Shown here: positions 17,740 through 29,206 of the stretch, one piece after another | Position numbering within the stretch: position 1 is the stretch's first letter | How the letters are laid out: each line of letters begins with the position of its first letter | DNA from: Chondrilla cf. caribensis | Taxonomy: Eukaryota > Porifera > Demospongiae > Chondrillida > Chondrillidae | Length of the DNA: 50,000 nt | Assembly (NCBI GenBank): GCA_964020155.1 | Contig: OZ026548.1 | Span: forward strand, 1,658,897 to 1,708,896 | Reading direction: 5' to 3' | Notes under the pieces: model-generated | What the model saw: the letters and a program-made list of their open reading frames with translations, nothing else | What the model was told of the DNA's origin: nothing | Database searches by the model: none | Position numbers and translations under genes: made by a program

Positions 17740-18233
17740 AACATGTTCTGAAGTATGTCGTTAAATTCTGTTTTAACAGTCCTCAATTATTTACTGTTTC
17801 ATTGTAATTTTATGTAAACTGTTTTGAAAATTAACAGTAAACACACAACTCTTGGGTGCATAAAAACCCAAATTTGGGGAGTTAACAAAAACCCAAATTT
17901 GGGCTATTGTTACAGACACAACATTTATGTAAGATCAGAAGATTCTCTGGGATTATGTGGGACCCAAGCTGACTTTGTTCATAAACAGGTTGTTATTCAG
18001 ATAGCTAGCAACTGGAATTTATTCAAAACATGCCTGAACATAATTGTCACCACCCTAAGTTTTGGCTGTTTCAAGGGATTGTTTGGATTAATACCCTGAG
18101 AATTGACAGGTTTCAACAGTAAACAGTTATGTTTACTGTTAAAACCTGACAAATGTGATGAAACAGCTGAATAGTCAGGTTGAGGCTTAAGGACTGTTAA
18201 AACAGAATTTAACAACATACTTCAGAACATGTT
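17740..18233. mobile_element. 494 bp TIR element (family A) in intron 7 of phosphatase copy 2
   Basis: Terminal inverted repeats of about 43 bp start AACATGTTCTGAAGTATGT and end with the mirror ACTTCAGAACATGTT. The element is flanked by TATA (17736-17739 and 18234-18237). Copy 4 has the empty site (GATTTATATACATATATG at about 35516), which supports the borders and a 4 bp target duplication. It contains only a short ORF and no recognisable transposase: a non-autonomous element. Confidence 0.85.
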
Positions 18234-20752
18234 TATACATATATGTAGATCTTGAGCAACTATATACATATACTTACTGCATATACTGTACCTACTGATG
18301 GTATGTACATACGTATACTGTACATACTGTAAATGCTGTACACAGAAGTACTGTATTCATTCCATGCACCCACTCTCCTATTTCAGGTGATAGCCTACCT
18401 GTTTGCTCAGAAGGTTCTCTGTCCTCACAAGATGATTCTGATTAGAGGTAACCATGAGCACAGAGAGATGCAGATAAACTTCTCCTTCCAAACGTGAGAT
18501 TTTCATATTCGCAAAACATGTAATACATCTCTCCATACTTGATTAATTTATTAAATACTTAATTGATTATGTCACTCAGTGGTACGAACATGTGTGTATA
18601 CATTTGGTATCCACTTATGCCCGTTTTGTTGTAATTTAGTTCCAGTGAGTGTGTTGAGAAGTTTGGTGAAAGCTTGGGACTTCACATATGGCAGACAGTC
18701 AATGAGTGCTTTGATGTGATGCCTGTATCTGCTGTAGTGGAAGATAAGGTCAGTGTGCTACTGTGGTGAGTACCAACTAGTGCATACGAGTACTGGTGTA
18801 TTTGAACAACTTTGAATGTGAGTACTCACTTTAGTGTTGGAAGCACCCACTAGTGTATGTATGTTGGTACTGATGTATATGAGTAATACTGAATGTGAAA
18901 TCCACTCCAGGGTTGAGAGCTCCCAGTAATGTTGTAGGCATTCAATTAGCTATTATACTGTTGTGAACAGTTAGGTTGTCCTATGCTTGCTTACAGGTAT
19001 TATGTATGATTTCAAAAAATGTTTTTTTGCAATTTATTTCACTGGCAGATCTTTTGCACCCATGGTGGAATTCCCCGTCCCTGTCATGGGGGAGGGCTAC
19101 TCTCGGCAATACGAGAAGCCCCTATTGTTCTGAGTGATCCGGAAATACAGTGTCCACTGGTTTGGGAGCTGATGTGGAGTGATCCCATCAGGTACGTGTG
19201 TTATGTACATATGTTGTGCCTTTCACTAATCTTATTTTTATTAAAATTTCTCCACTTGTAGTAAGACTTAGTATAAATTTTCTCATTTTCTGTAAATGTA
19301 TGATTTGTTCCGTCTTGTGTGTCTAGAGGAGATGAGATTTCGAAAGAAGTGTTGATTGAACTGAGAAAGAACAACGGTTTCATTCCCAATCCATTTCGTG
19401 GAACTGGGTATTTGTTCAGGTTATAATCTCTCGTTGTGTTATACACTGTACGTCACACATGTACAATAAAGAAAAGCACATGTACGTATACCTTATGCAA
19501 CATGTACATGAACACGAGCACTGTCTGAAGTATGTAGCATGATATAGCTATACCCATGGCTGACTGTAGGGTTTGATGGTCCCTGTAGTCTACCCCACAC
19601 ATCCTGGAACTGAGTGTGATAATCCACATTTGTTGTATCACTTAGCGTGTGTATACTGGTGTAAAAGAGTGTTGTTGTCTGTTCAATGTTCTTCATGATT
19701 ACTGATTGTTTCGTGTACTTAGTGGAGAAGCATTGGAGGGATTCTTACAGAGGAACAATCTATCACATGTGATAAGAGCACATGAAGTGAAGGCTACAGG
19801 CTTTCAGGTGTGTGTATCTGTCACTGTTTGGTATGTACGTATATATTGTATGTGCACATATGTATGTGTTTGTATATTTATGTGTGAGTATGTATATGCC
19901 CACAGCATGTACATAAACACTGCATAAAGTATTATGTATTTATTGAGTGTGTCCATATATTACGTATATATACATGACTATACTCTATGAATATCTGGAT
20001 GTCTGTGATAATGTATATCTCCTTGTGACGATGTGTATGATTGCGGCTATCTTCATGCAGCTTTTATGGTACAAGTAATGTGTCTACGTACATGATACAA
20101 TAGCTAGTTATTGTCTCATTCATTCCAGCTTCAGCATAAAGGTCGCCTTTTGACTGTCTTCAGCTCTTCTGGTTACTGTGGGGGCACCAACGAAGCTGCT
20201 TGTGTGCTCATTGAGGGAAGAAAGATCAGAACCATTCGTCTGGACACAACATGATTAGTTGATATTATATCTGTGTTTGATAAACTATAAATTTAATTAT
20301 ACTTTGTAAGTCTGCGCATGCATGCCATATTTCTAAAAGTAATTATCTGCACATGTGTAATGTTCTACAGTATGCCAGTTGGTAAGTATGTAATTGACGT
20401 TTTGAAATAATGCATATTTTTAATTTCTTGTAGCATGCAATTCAATTATTGTTGTTGTTTATTCTCCACATTACTAGCTGCATATGACATAATTTTACTA
20501 TAGTGTGTGTTGTGTAATGCAAGATTTGTGTCACATGCAGTAACCATTGATTGTAATTGGCTCATGCATATTTAATTGAAATCAAAAATTATAATATGTA
20601 ATTTAAAACAAATGCAAAATCAACTAATATTAAGTATAAATCCAGATATAAATTTAAACAAAAGCCAATATTGTCAAAATATAATTAATTGAATGTGCAA
20701 TATGTGTACATAGTTCAACAATAATGCTAAGTATATTACATCAATTATCTAG

Positions 20753-22540
20753 TCACATAGTCTCAGATGCTGCATGGTATGGAAGGCGTTCTGGAAGAAG
20801 GTCCCCACCATCATCATTATCATCCTCATCTTTACTCTCTGGCCTGGTGGGATGGAGAACTTGGCAACACTTGGAGGACCGACAACAAATACGTTTCTTA
20901 CAACACTTGTAGCAACAAACACAGATGACAGTTAAAATGGGCAAGGACCCCATTACATATGTGAGAGAGATGATAATTGAAGTAAATTGGTTGTTCTCTG
21001 TGTCGGACAGCTTTGCAGTATCAAGATCAAGGAATTGCAAGTGAAACAAAAAGTTGGTCACCGTAGTGCCCACCGAAGCAAGAATAAGATACAAGAGATA
21101 AAGAGATTCATAATAGTTATGTTTAGGTTCTTTGTAAGGTTGAATCACCGAGTGAACCCCAAGAATAATGATGAAGCTAAAAGATAGTACAGCATTCCGT
21201 ATTAGTGTTTTAGTAGCAAGGCCAGCATACAAAGACCACAATACAACCAGATACAGCAGGTGGAGTCCAGCATACCATCGAAGCTTGTCCTTGTACACTC
21301 CTTGGAACACATCAAACACCGGATGTAGTTTGGAGAAACGAGGAAGAGGTAACTTGTGGAAGAGAGTAGGTATGGATGGAGAGTAGATGAGGGCCATTGG
21401 GAGGAACAGGAGGACGATTACAACAACACACGCGATGGAGAAGAATGCCAGCATACTTGTTTGTATAAATAGGAAATCAGGACAAGCCTTTGGTTTAAGA
21501 CAATTATCATAATTATAAGTATAGTTGAAGTTCACAGCTATACAGCATGAAGGCATAATTGGTCCTTCAGATAATATGCGAAAGGATATAGATACAAGGT
21601 CACCATAAGCCAGTACAATAACAGAACCAATACCATGAAGAATGGTCCTCCTAGCTGTATGCTTCTCTCTGAAGTGTCGTGTGGCTCTTCTCAGCTTAGC
21701 CCAGGGAAGACGGCACTTCTGAAATGGACACCAATTACACTTCACCAGGAACAGGACCAGCACTATAGCAATAATACTCAATATATATTTGAAATATTCC
21801 AGAAAGTAATAAGGAGAAACCAGGGCATGGTTGCTTGAACTCGCAATATCGAACCTATCACTCAAAAGGTAAGAGTAAATGTGGTTCTGCATGACGATTA
21901 GTGACAATACCTCCCCAACTTGAAATGCTAGTGGTAAACATTGATAAAAGAAGACAAAGGAGCGGCTTGTTCCTGAAACAAGGTTAATGTTGAAGAACAT
22001 GATTATTGGGAGAGCTATCAATAGTAGGCCAATACCAATGAATACTAACCAGAAGAGTTTGAGGAATGTAAAAGTTGATAGTTGGTTCAGGTTTTCCTCG
22101 TTAGCACTGTTATAACATAAACAGGTAGATTCTATGGATTCTTCATCAAAATCCGAAGCGTTACAGTAAATGCTCTTTGCGCAGTTTAAAACATCACAGA
22201 AAAACGGCACTCGTGTACTAAATGAGGGGTAGGAATAAATTGCAGTACATCTGATTCTGAACGGATCATCGTATCTAATGCACCTTGGTGTCTTGAGATG
22301 ATCTTCAGTAGAGGCGGTGTAATCGCACTTCAGGTAAGCAATCCCACGACTGGAATTAAAAGTATCATCGCAATATTCGATCGAAGTGACGCTGCAGTCC
22401 CCTTCAATACTGCTTCCTATACACGAAGACATCATCACCACGAACACGAGAACGTTACTCAAAACTAGCCTCATTCTGTGGAAGAACATCAGATACAGGT
22501 AGACAAGCACAGTGAATTTGACCTCCCCGTTTTTGGTCAT
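20753..22540 (-). CDS. Receptor-like nine-span membrane protein R2 (intact)
   Basis: Single open frame of 595 aa; the conserved signal-peptide Met is at 22474 (MRLVLSNVLVFVVMMSSCIG). Same plan as R1. It differs by lacking the STLEKGNNYEFCRG segment of the ectodomain and by having its own loop sequences: between spans 2 and 3 (SYLLSDRFDIASSSNHALV), spans 4 and 5 (AVNFNYTYNYDNC, with an N-glycosylation site), and spans 8 and 9 (a longer FLFHLQFLDLDTAKLSDTE loop). Cytoplasmic loops and tail are almost identical to R1. It is convergent with phosphatase copy 2, with about 500 bp between stop codons. Confidence 0.85.
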   Translation of the reverse strand: MTKNGEVKFTVLVYLYLMFFHRMRLVLSNVLVFVVMMSSCIGSSIEGDCSVTSIEYCDDTFNSSRGIAYLKCDYTASTEDHLKTPRCIRYDDPFRIRCTAIYSYPSFSTRVPFFCDVLNCAKSIYCNASDFDEESIESTCLCYNSANEENLNQLSTFTFLKLFWLVFIGIGLLLIALPIIMFFNINLVSGTSRSFVFFYQCLPLAFQVGEVLSLIVMQNHIYSYLLSDRFDIASSSNHALVSPYYFLEYFKYILSIIAIVLVLFLVKCNWCPFQKCRLPWAKLRRATRHFREKHTARRTILHGIGSVIVLAYGDLVSISFRILSEGPIMPSCCIAVNFNYTYNYDNCLKPKACPDFLFIQTSMLAFFSIACVVVIVLLFLPMALIYSPSIPTLFHKLPLPRFSKLHPVFDVFQGVYKDKLRWYAGLHLLYLVVLWSLYAGLATKTLIRNAVLSFSFIIILGVHSVIQPYKEPKHNYYESLYLLYLILASVGTTVTNFLFHLQFLDLDTAKLSDTENNQFTSIIISLTYVMGSLPILTVICVCCYKCCKKRICCRSSKCCQVLHPTRPESKDEDDNDDGGDLLPERLPYHAASETM

Positions 22541-22658
22541 AAGACTAACGCCTCGTTATGTACAGACACCCCCACCCCCAAGGAATATCATTAAATTCTA
22601 TATGAATATCATTAATAATCCATACTATGGATATCCTTATTATAGACCACTTTCAAAA

Positions 22659-22666
22659 TTACGTCA
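22659..22666. promoter_or_regulatory. CRE-like site upstream of R2 (one mismatch)
   Basis: TTACGTCA in the same conserved block (ACTTTCAAAATTACGTCACA) seen upstream of R1, R4 and R5; the first G of the palindrome is changed. The adjacent GCGCC element has become GCCCC. Confidence 0.4.
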
Positions 22667-23107
22667 CAGTTTTGCCCCATTTGTATTGCCAGTTGGCAAA
22701 CGTTTAGAGTGTCTATGGCAAAAGATTTTACATTCCACCTAATATATAAAATCTACTTTGATTGAAAATCTACCCAACTTCAGTATTGAAGTATCTTAAT
22801 CTCATTTGAAGAACAATTATCACCTTCTAACTTCTACATGTAACATAGTTGCCAACTGTCCCATTCAGTACACTCACAGATTTTTCTAGTGCTAACATGT
22901 CCCGCACCAATTGGTGAAATGTCCCAGATTTAACAACAGCAAACTGTAAACCACAAGGTGCAAAATCTCATTGTCTATTCGAATCATCTTTAGAAGTTCC
23001 ATCATAATCGACAAACAAACGCTTCGATTCTATCTAGCTACTTCATCATCATTCGTCATTCTATAGTGGAATGAATATTTAGCCTGTTCTATTTTTGTTC
23101 GCCAGTG

Positions 23108-23122
23108 TTCGTGTGTGTGTGT

Positions 23123-23165
<43 letters not shown>

Positions 23166-23201
23166 GTGTGTTCGTGTGTGTGTGTGTATGTGTGTGTGTG
23201 T

Positions 23202-23242
<41 letters not shown>

Positions 23243-23245
23243 TGT

Positions 23246-23329
<84 letters not shown>

Positions 23330-23335
23330 ACGTGT
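23108..23335. repeat. (GT)n microsatellite before exon 6 of phosphatase copy 3
   Basis: About 225 bp of GT with GC, AT and AG interruptions. Its right flank matches the pre-exon-6 flank of copies 1, 2 and 4; its left flank is unrelated DNA, so the cassette here begins at the repeat. Confidence 0.95.
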
Positions 23336-23455
23336 GTGTGGATTTCTCTTTAATATATAATTTCTGTTTCCTTGAGAGAGGCTACAATGAACCTAGTTAC
23401 TGCTACCCAGTTACTCTGAACTAACTTTGCGTGACTGAGCATCTGCTCCTTCTAG

Positions 23456-25950
23456 AAATCTGCAGCCAATCAGATGCTCAGAATGCTTCGGTACTTTGAG
23501 CAGAGTCTCTCTCAAGCAAGTGGTCACGATGAAGAGAAGGCCGCCCTGTCATGGGGAGCAGTGGAGAAGGAGAGTGTCGGTAGCACATTCTTGAAGCTCT
23601 GCACTCGAGTCCAGGACATCCTGGCTCAGAAGGACCGCTTGGTGCAGATGAAATCTCCAGTCTATGTTTTAGGTACAGTGCAACCTGTCACACTTCAATT
23701 CCCCCGGCTGGGTAGTTCATAGTGCGTTGAATTATGTATGGTTCTTTGTTGTGTGGCAGTTACTGATTTTATGATGTTGGTACATCAGTTAACATTAAAA
23801 AGAACCAAGGCATGATTTATACATAAGTATAGATCTTTAGCAGCTATATTATATATATTATATATACAGTATATTATATGGTCCTACCTACTGTGCATAA
23901 TGTACATGTTGCACCTACTGTACATACTGTAAATACTGTACATAAAAGTATTGTATTCTTTCCATGTACCTACTCTCCTGTTTCGGGTGATAGCCTACCT
24001 GTTTGCTCAGAAGGTTCTCTGTCCTCACAAGATGATTCTGATTAGAGGTAGCCATGAGCACAGAGAGATGCAAATAAACCTCAGAATCTCCTTCCAAACA
24101 TGTCATGTTCACAATACATGTAATACATCTCTCCATACTTGATTTATTGATTAAATAATTAATTTGATTATGTCACTCAGTGGTATGAACATGTGTGTAT
24201 ACATTTGGTATCCACTACTATACCCTTTTTGTTGTGAATTTGTTCCAGTGAGTGCGTTGAGAAGTTTGGTGGAAGCTTGGGACTTCACATATGGCAGACA
24301 GTCAATGAGCACTTTGATGTGATGCCTGTATCTGCTGTAGTGGAAGATAAGGTCAGTGTGCTTACTCTGCCCAGCAAATAAAATGGTGGATTGAGGGTCT
24401 GGCTATGGTAGACCCTATACTACCTACATACATACAGTACATATTATGCTTTGATGTGATGCCTGTGTCTGCTGTAGTGGAAGATAAGGTCAGTGTCTAC
24501 TGTGGTGAGCACCAACTAGTGCATATGAGTACTGGTGTATTTAAACAACTTTGAATATGAGTACTCACTTTAGTGTTGGAAGCACCCACTAGTGTATGTA
24601 TGTTGGTACTGATGTATATGAGTAATACTGAATATGAAATCCACTTTAGGGTTGAGAGCTCCCAGTAATGTGAGCTGCCAGTAGTGTTGTAGGCATTCAA
24701 TAGCTATTAAACTGTTATGAACAGTTAGGTTGTCCTATACTTGCTTACAATTTAAGTATTATGCATGATTTCAAAAAAAAATTCTTTGCAATTTATTTCA
24801 CTGGCAGATATTTTGCACCCACGGTGGAATTCCCTGTCCCTGTCATGGGGGAGGGCTACTCTCGGCAATACGAGAAGCCCCGATTGTTCTGAGTGATCCG
24901 GAAATACAGTGTCCACTGGTTTGGGAACTGATGTGGAGTGATCCCATCAGGTATGTGTGTTATGTATGTATGTTGTACCTTTACATGTTATTGTTATTAT
25001 TATTGAAGTACCTTCACTAGTAGTAAGTAAGCATTGTCTCATTTTCTGTATAATATAATTATGTGTGACTTGTTCTGTCTTGTGTGTCTAGAGGAGATGA
25101 GATTTCGAAAGAAGTGTTGATTGAACTGAGAAAGAACAATGGTTTCATTCCCAATTCATCTCGTTGAACTGGGTATTTGTTCAGGTTAATCCCTCACTGT
25201 GTTGCACTGTACGTCCCACATGTAGCGTAAAGAAAAGCAATTGTACCTTATGCAACATTTACATGTACACGAGTACTGTCTGAAGTTAGTAGTGTGGTAT
25301 AGCTATACCCATGTCTGACTGTAGGGTTTGATAGTCCCTGTAGTCTACCCCACACATCCTGGAAATGAGTGTGCTAGTCCACATTCGTTGTATCACTTAG
25401 TGTGTGTATACTGGTGTAAAAGAGTGTTGTTGTCTGTTCAATGTTCTTCGTAATTACTGATTGTTTCATGTGCTCAGTGGAGAAGCTTTGGAGGGATTCT
25501 TACAGAGGAACAATCTATCACATGTGATAAGAGCACATGAAGTGAAGGCTACAGGCTTTCAGGTGTGTGTACCTGTCACTGTTTGGTATGTACGTATATA
25601 TATATATATATATTATGTGCACATATGTATGTGTTTGTATAATTATGTGTGAGTATGTGTATGCTCACAGCATGTACTTAAACACTGCATAAATTATGTA
25701 TTTATTGTGTGTGTCCATAATATATACATGACTATACTCTATGAATATCTGGATGTCTGTGATAATGTATAACTGCTCCTTGTGATGATGTGTATGATTG
25801 CGGCTATCTTCATGCAGCTTTTATGGTACAAGTAAGGTGTGTACTACATGATATAATAGTTATTGTCTCATTCATTCCAGATTCAGCATAAAGGTTGCCT
25901 TTTGACTGTCTTCAGCTCTTCTGGTTACTGTGGGGGCACCAACGAAGCTG
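23456..25950 (+). pseudogene. Phosphatase copy 3: multiply disabled pseudogene
   Basis: Recognisable pieces: exon 6 (23456-23672), exon 8 (about 23987-24102), exon 9 (from 24249), exon 10 (24808-24950), exon 11 (25092-25184), exon 12 (25478-25562) and part of exon 13 (25881-25950). Exons 1-5 are absent. Exon 7, with GDFHG and GDYVDRG, is deleted. The exon 8 acceptor is changed from AG to GG, its donor from GT to AT, six bases are inserted before the donor, and RGNHE has become RGSHE. The end of exon 9 is duplicated at about 24450-24489, with intron 7 sequence between the copies. Exon 11 has a stop (CGT TGA). Exon 13 is cut after NEA, and its end plus the 3' UTR are deleted. No functional product is possible. 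Confidence 0.9.
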
Positions 25951-26054
25951 TAATAATCTGCACATATATTATGTTCCACAGTATGCCAGCAAAGTATGTA
26001 ATTGACTTTTCGAAATAATGTATGTTTTCAATGACATGTATATAGCATGCAATT

Positions 26055-26232
26055 AACCTCCAATAAAAGACACCATAGAAATTACCTCACTACAAAGGAC
26101 ACGTTCTAAGGCACGTGCACCAAAAGTAGACTTTCCTACGTATAAGTTTTCACCTCTGAAGAGTGGACAACCTCTCTACAGTGGACAAGACAGCTGTTCC
26201 TAATGTGTCCTTTATAGAGAGGTCACCTGTAC
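26055..26232. mobile_element. Decayed MITE, family B (pogo-like ends)
   Basis: The segment matches the full element at 47801-48003: AATAAAAGACACCATAGAAA, then CCTCTGAAGAGTGGACAACC and a GTGTCCTTTATAGAGAGGT end. The outer CAGTGGAACCTC end is partly lost. It lies between phosphatase copy 3 and R3. Confidence 0.6.
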
Positions 26233-26617
26233 ATACACCTGTTGTTTAATTCTCCAGGTTACTAGCTGCATAAGATATATAGGTTTTACTAGACTAAGTG
26301 TGTAATGTGTAATGCAAGATTTGTGTCACATGCAGTAATCATTGATTGTAATTGGTATATGCACAGTAAATTGAAACCGTAATGTTCAAAACAAATACAA
26401 AATCAATTAATAATAATTATTAAGCATAAATCCAAATATAAACTTAAACAAAAGCCAATATCCTCAAAATAATATCACGTTTTTGTATAATTGTAATTCA
26501 TACTGGAAAACCTCCAGCTGAAGGCTTCTTGAACAAGTATTTAGTAGAAAATTATGTGTGCAACTGCAATATATGTAATTCAACAATAATGTTAAGTATA
26601 TTACATCAATCATCTAG

Positions 26618-28416
26618 TCACATCATCTCAGCATGGCATGGAAGGCGCTCTGGAAGAGGGTCCCCGTCATCATCATTCTCATCCTCATCTTTACTCTCTG
26701 GCCTCGTGGGATGGAGAACTTGGCACCACTTGGAGGACTGACAACAAGTACGTTTCTTACAACACTTGTAGCAACAAACACAGATGACGGTCAAAATGGG
26801 CAAGGACCCCAAAACAAATGTAAGAAAAACAATAATTAAAGTGAATAGGAAGTTGTCAGGCCTATAGTTGCTGGACGACAAGTGCAAAAAAAAGTTTGTC
26901 ACCATAGTGCCCACTGAAGCAAGAATAAGATACAAGAGATAAAGAGACTCATAATAGTTGTGTTTAGGTTCTTTGTAAGGTTGAATCAGTGAGTGAACCC
27001 CAAGAATAATGATGAAGCTGAAAGATAGTACAGCATTTGTATTAACACTTTAGTAGCAAGCACAGTAAACAAAAACCACAGTACAACCAGATACAGCAGA
27101 TGGAGTCCAGCATACCAACGAAGCTTATCCTTGCACACTCCTTGGAACACATCAAACACCGGATGTAGTTTGGAGAAACGAGGAAGAGGCAACTTGTGGA
27201 AGAGAGTAGGTATGGATGGAGAGTAGATGAGGGCCATTGGGAGGAGCAGGAGGAGGATTACAACAACACAAGCAATGTAGAAGAATGCTGGTATACTTGT
27301 TTGTATAAATGGGAAATCAGGGCAAGGTTGGGGACAACGATCAGTTGAAGCCACACAACATGAAGGCATTGGTCCTTCAGACAATATGCGGAAGGATATA
27401 GATACAAGGTCACCATAAGCCAGTACAATAACAGAACCAATAGCATGAAGAATGGTCCTCTTAGCTGTAATACCATGCTTCTCTCTGAAGTGTCGTGTTT
27501 TTCTTCTCAGCTTAGCCCAGGGAAGACGGCACTTCTGAAATGGACACCAATTACACTTCACCAGGAACAGGACCAGCACTATAGCAACAATACTCAATAT
27601 ATATTTGAAATATTCCAGAAAGTAATAAGGAGAAACCAGGGCATTGATTGGACCCGAACTAGCATAATCACCCAGAAAGAAAGCATAAATTTGGTTCTGC
27701 ATGACGATCAGTGACAACACCTCCCCTACTGGTGATGCAAGTGGTAAACATTGATAAAAGAAGACAAAGGAGCGATTTGGTCCTGAAACAAGGTTAATGT
27801 TGAAGAACATGATTATTGGGAGAACTATCAAGAGTAGGCCTATACCAAAGAATACTAACCAGATGAGTTTGAAGAACTTGAATTGGTGCAGGTGTTCAAT
27901 GGTAGCACTGTCATAACATAGACAGGTAGATTCCCTGGATTCTTCATTAAAATTCGAATCGTTACAATAACTGCTCTTCTTACAATTTGAAACATCACAG
28001 AAAAACACGGGATCCTGTACTCGTGGCCAGGATGATTGGGAAGCAACACAGGTTTGATTCCTCTGAACTAAATCACCACGGATTTCATAATTGTTCCCTC
28101 TTGCGATGGTACTACACCCTGGTGTGTCGATGTGATCTTCAGTAGAGGCGGTGAAATCGCACTTCAGGTGAGCAATCCCACGACTCGAATTGAAAATATC
28201 ATCGCAATATCCGATCGAAGTGACACTGCAGTTCGCTTCAATAGTGCTTCCTATACACGGAGACATCATCACCATGAATACGAGAGCCTTACTCAAAACA
28301 AGCCTCATTCTGTAGACTAGAATTTTCTTCGCGACGAAAGGATTTCTGTATTCTGATTTCTGTATTCTTATATACAATAAACATGTTCTGAAATATGTTG
28401 TTATATTCTGTTTCAA
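26618..28416 (-). pseudogene. Receptor-like protein R3, broken by a one-base deletion
   Basis: The N-terminal frame runs from the conserved Met at 28308 (open frame from 28416) through the ectodomain and spans 1-6. Near 27035 a single base is missing relative to R1 and R2 (ATTTGTATT against ATTCCGTATT on the plus strand), so the frame ends at 26986. The correct frame resumes and continues to the usual stop at 26618 (frame open below about 26935) with spans 8-9 and the Cys-rich tail. The inter-span 2-3 loop (AFFLGDYASSGPINALV) and 4-5 loop (CCVASTDRCPQPCPDF) differ from other copies. The usual 5' flank with the CRE block is absent, replaced by transposon DNA from 28380. Probably a pseudogene, unless the deletion is a sequencing error. 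Confidence 0.75.
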
Positions 28417-28524
28417 CAGTCTGTTTACTGTTTCACTGTAATTTCATGTAAACTGTTTTGATAATTAACAGTAAACACACAATTCTTGGGTATGCCTACA
28501 AACCCAAATTTGGGGAGTTAACAA

Positions 28525-28852
28525 CAAGTACAGTAATTCGAGTTAAAAAAAACTTGTGGGGCTGCCGCCCCCCGCACTCGAATTACTTGGACGTCTTTCT
28601 TAGGTTCGCTGAAGATATTACGTTCGGCGGAGCTTCTGCGCACGAATTCTAGCCCAATTTCAAATTGTCAGCGTTTGAAATCGGCCATCTTTTTATCGCG
28701 CAATATAAATTATGATATAAATTCATTGTTGCGGCTACGCTATAATAATTCAATTCAATGTACTCCACCTCGCTGAGGGGATTTGGTTTGTATATTATAT
28801 CGGACGAGCTTTACATACCGGAAGTTGAAATGAAAACAATATAGGCCCTAAA
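28525..28852. mobile_element. Nested insertion 1 inside family A element
   Basis: About 330 bp absent from the 17740 copy. It opens with a 58 bp foldback (28531-28588; GTAATTCGAG...CTCGAATTAC around a GC-rich core) also found at about 4883-4945 in inverse orientation. No ORF of note. Exact ends unresolved. Confidence 0.5.
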
Positions 28853-28886
28853 AACCCAAACTTGGGCTATTGTGATAGACACACAA

Positions 28887-29206
28887 CAAGTAGTAGTTAT
28901 CACCCAATTACGAGGATGGTAGCCGTAATAGAATGCGAGACCGAGGCGAAGCCGAGTTCGAGTAATTCTATTAGGCTACCATCCGAGTAATTGGGTGATA
29001 ACTAATTTGTCTTCCGTTTGAGATCATTTTGTTATAGTGTTAATGATATTCATTGATGCCGACACAATTGAATGCGTAGAAACTATATTAATTAGACTGT
29101 CAATTAGTTATCGCCGGGTGATAAATTCGCCTGAAGTCCTAGGACAGGTTAGCATATTTATCACCTGAGGATATCGCTCAGTTACCATGGTAACGGAAGA
29201 CAAGCA
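28887..29206. mobile_element. Nested insertion 2 with a long hairpin
   Basis: About 320 bp absent from the 17740 copy. Positions 28895-29003 form a hairpin with arms of about 40 nt (AGTTATCACCCAATTAC... and ...GTAATTGGGTGATAACT) around a GC-rich loop. CAACAA on both sides could be a target duplication. A 14 bp palindrome GTTACCATGGTAAC lies near the right end. No coding capacity. Confidence 0.55.

Larger units (their letters stand above)
15192..20254 (+). pseudogene. Phosphatase copy 2: exons 3-5 deleted, catalytic exons 6-13 open
   Basis: Exon 1 (15192 or 15229 to 15435) and exon 2 (15882-16011) are intact, but exons 3-5, coding the EF-hand-like and linker region, are absent; about 300 bp of unrelated DNA (16401-16710) and a GT run sit there. 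Exon 2 ends in phase 2 whereas exon 6 begins in phase 0, so splicing 2 to 6 shifts the frame. Exons 6-13 are 16848-17061, 17409-17539, 18387-18493, 18646-18748, 19049-19191, 19327-19419, 19723-19807, 20129-20254. All splice sites and motifs (GDFHG, GDYVDRG, RGNHE, THGG, RAHE, GYCGG) are kept. Exon 6 lacks one Lys codon, in frame. From the in-frame Met at 16866 a 327-residue catalytic-only product is possible. Either a recent pseudogene or a gene reduced to its catalytic domain. Confidence 0.75.
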
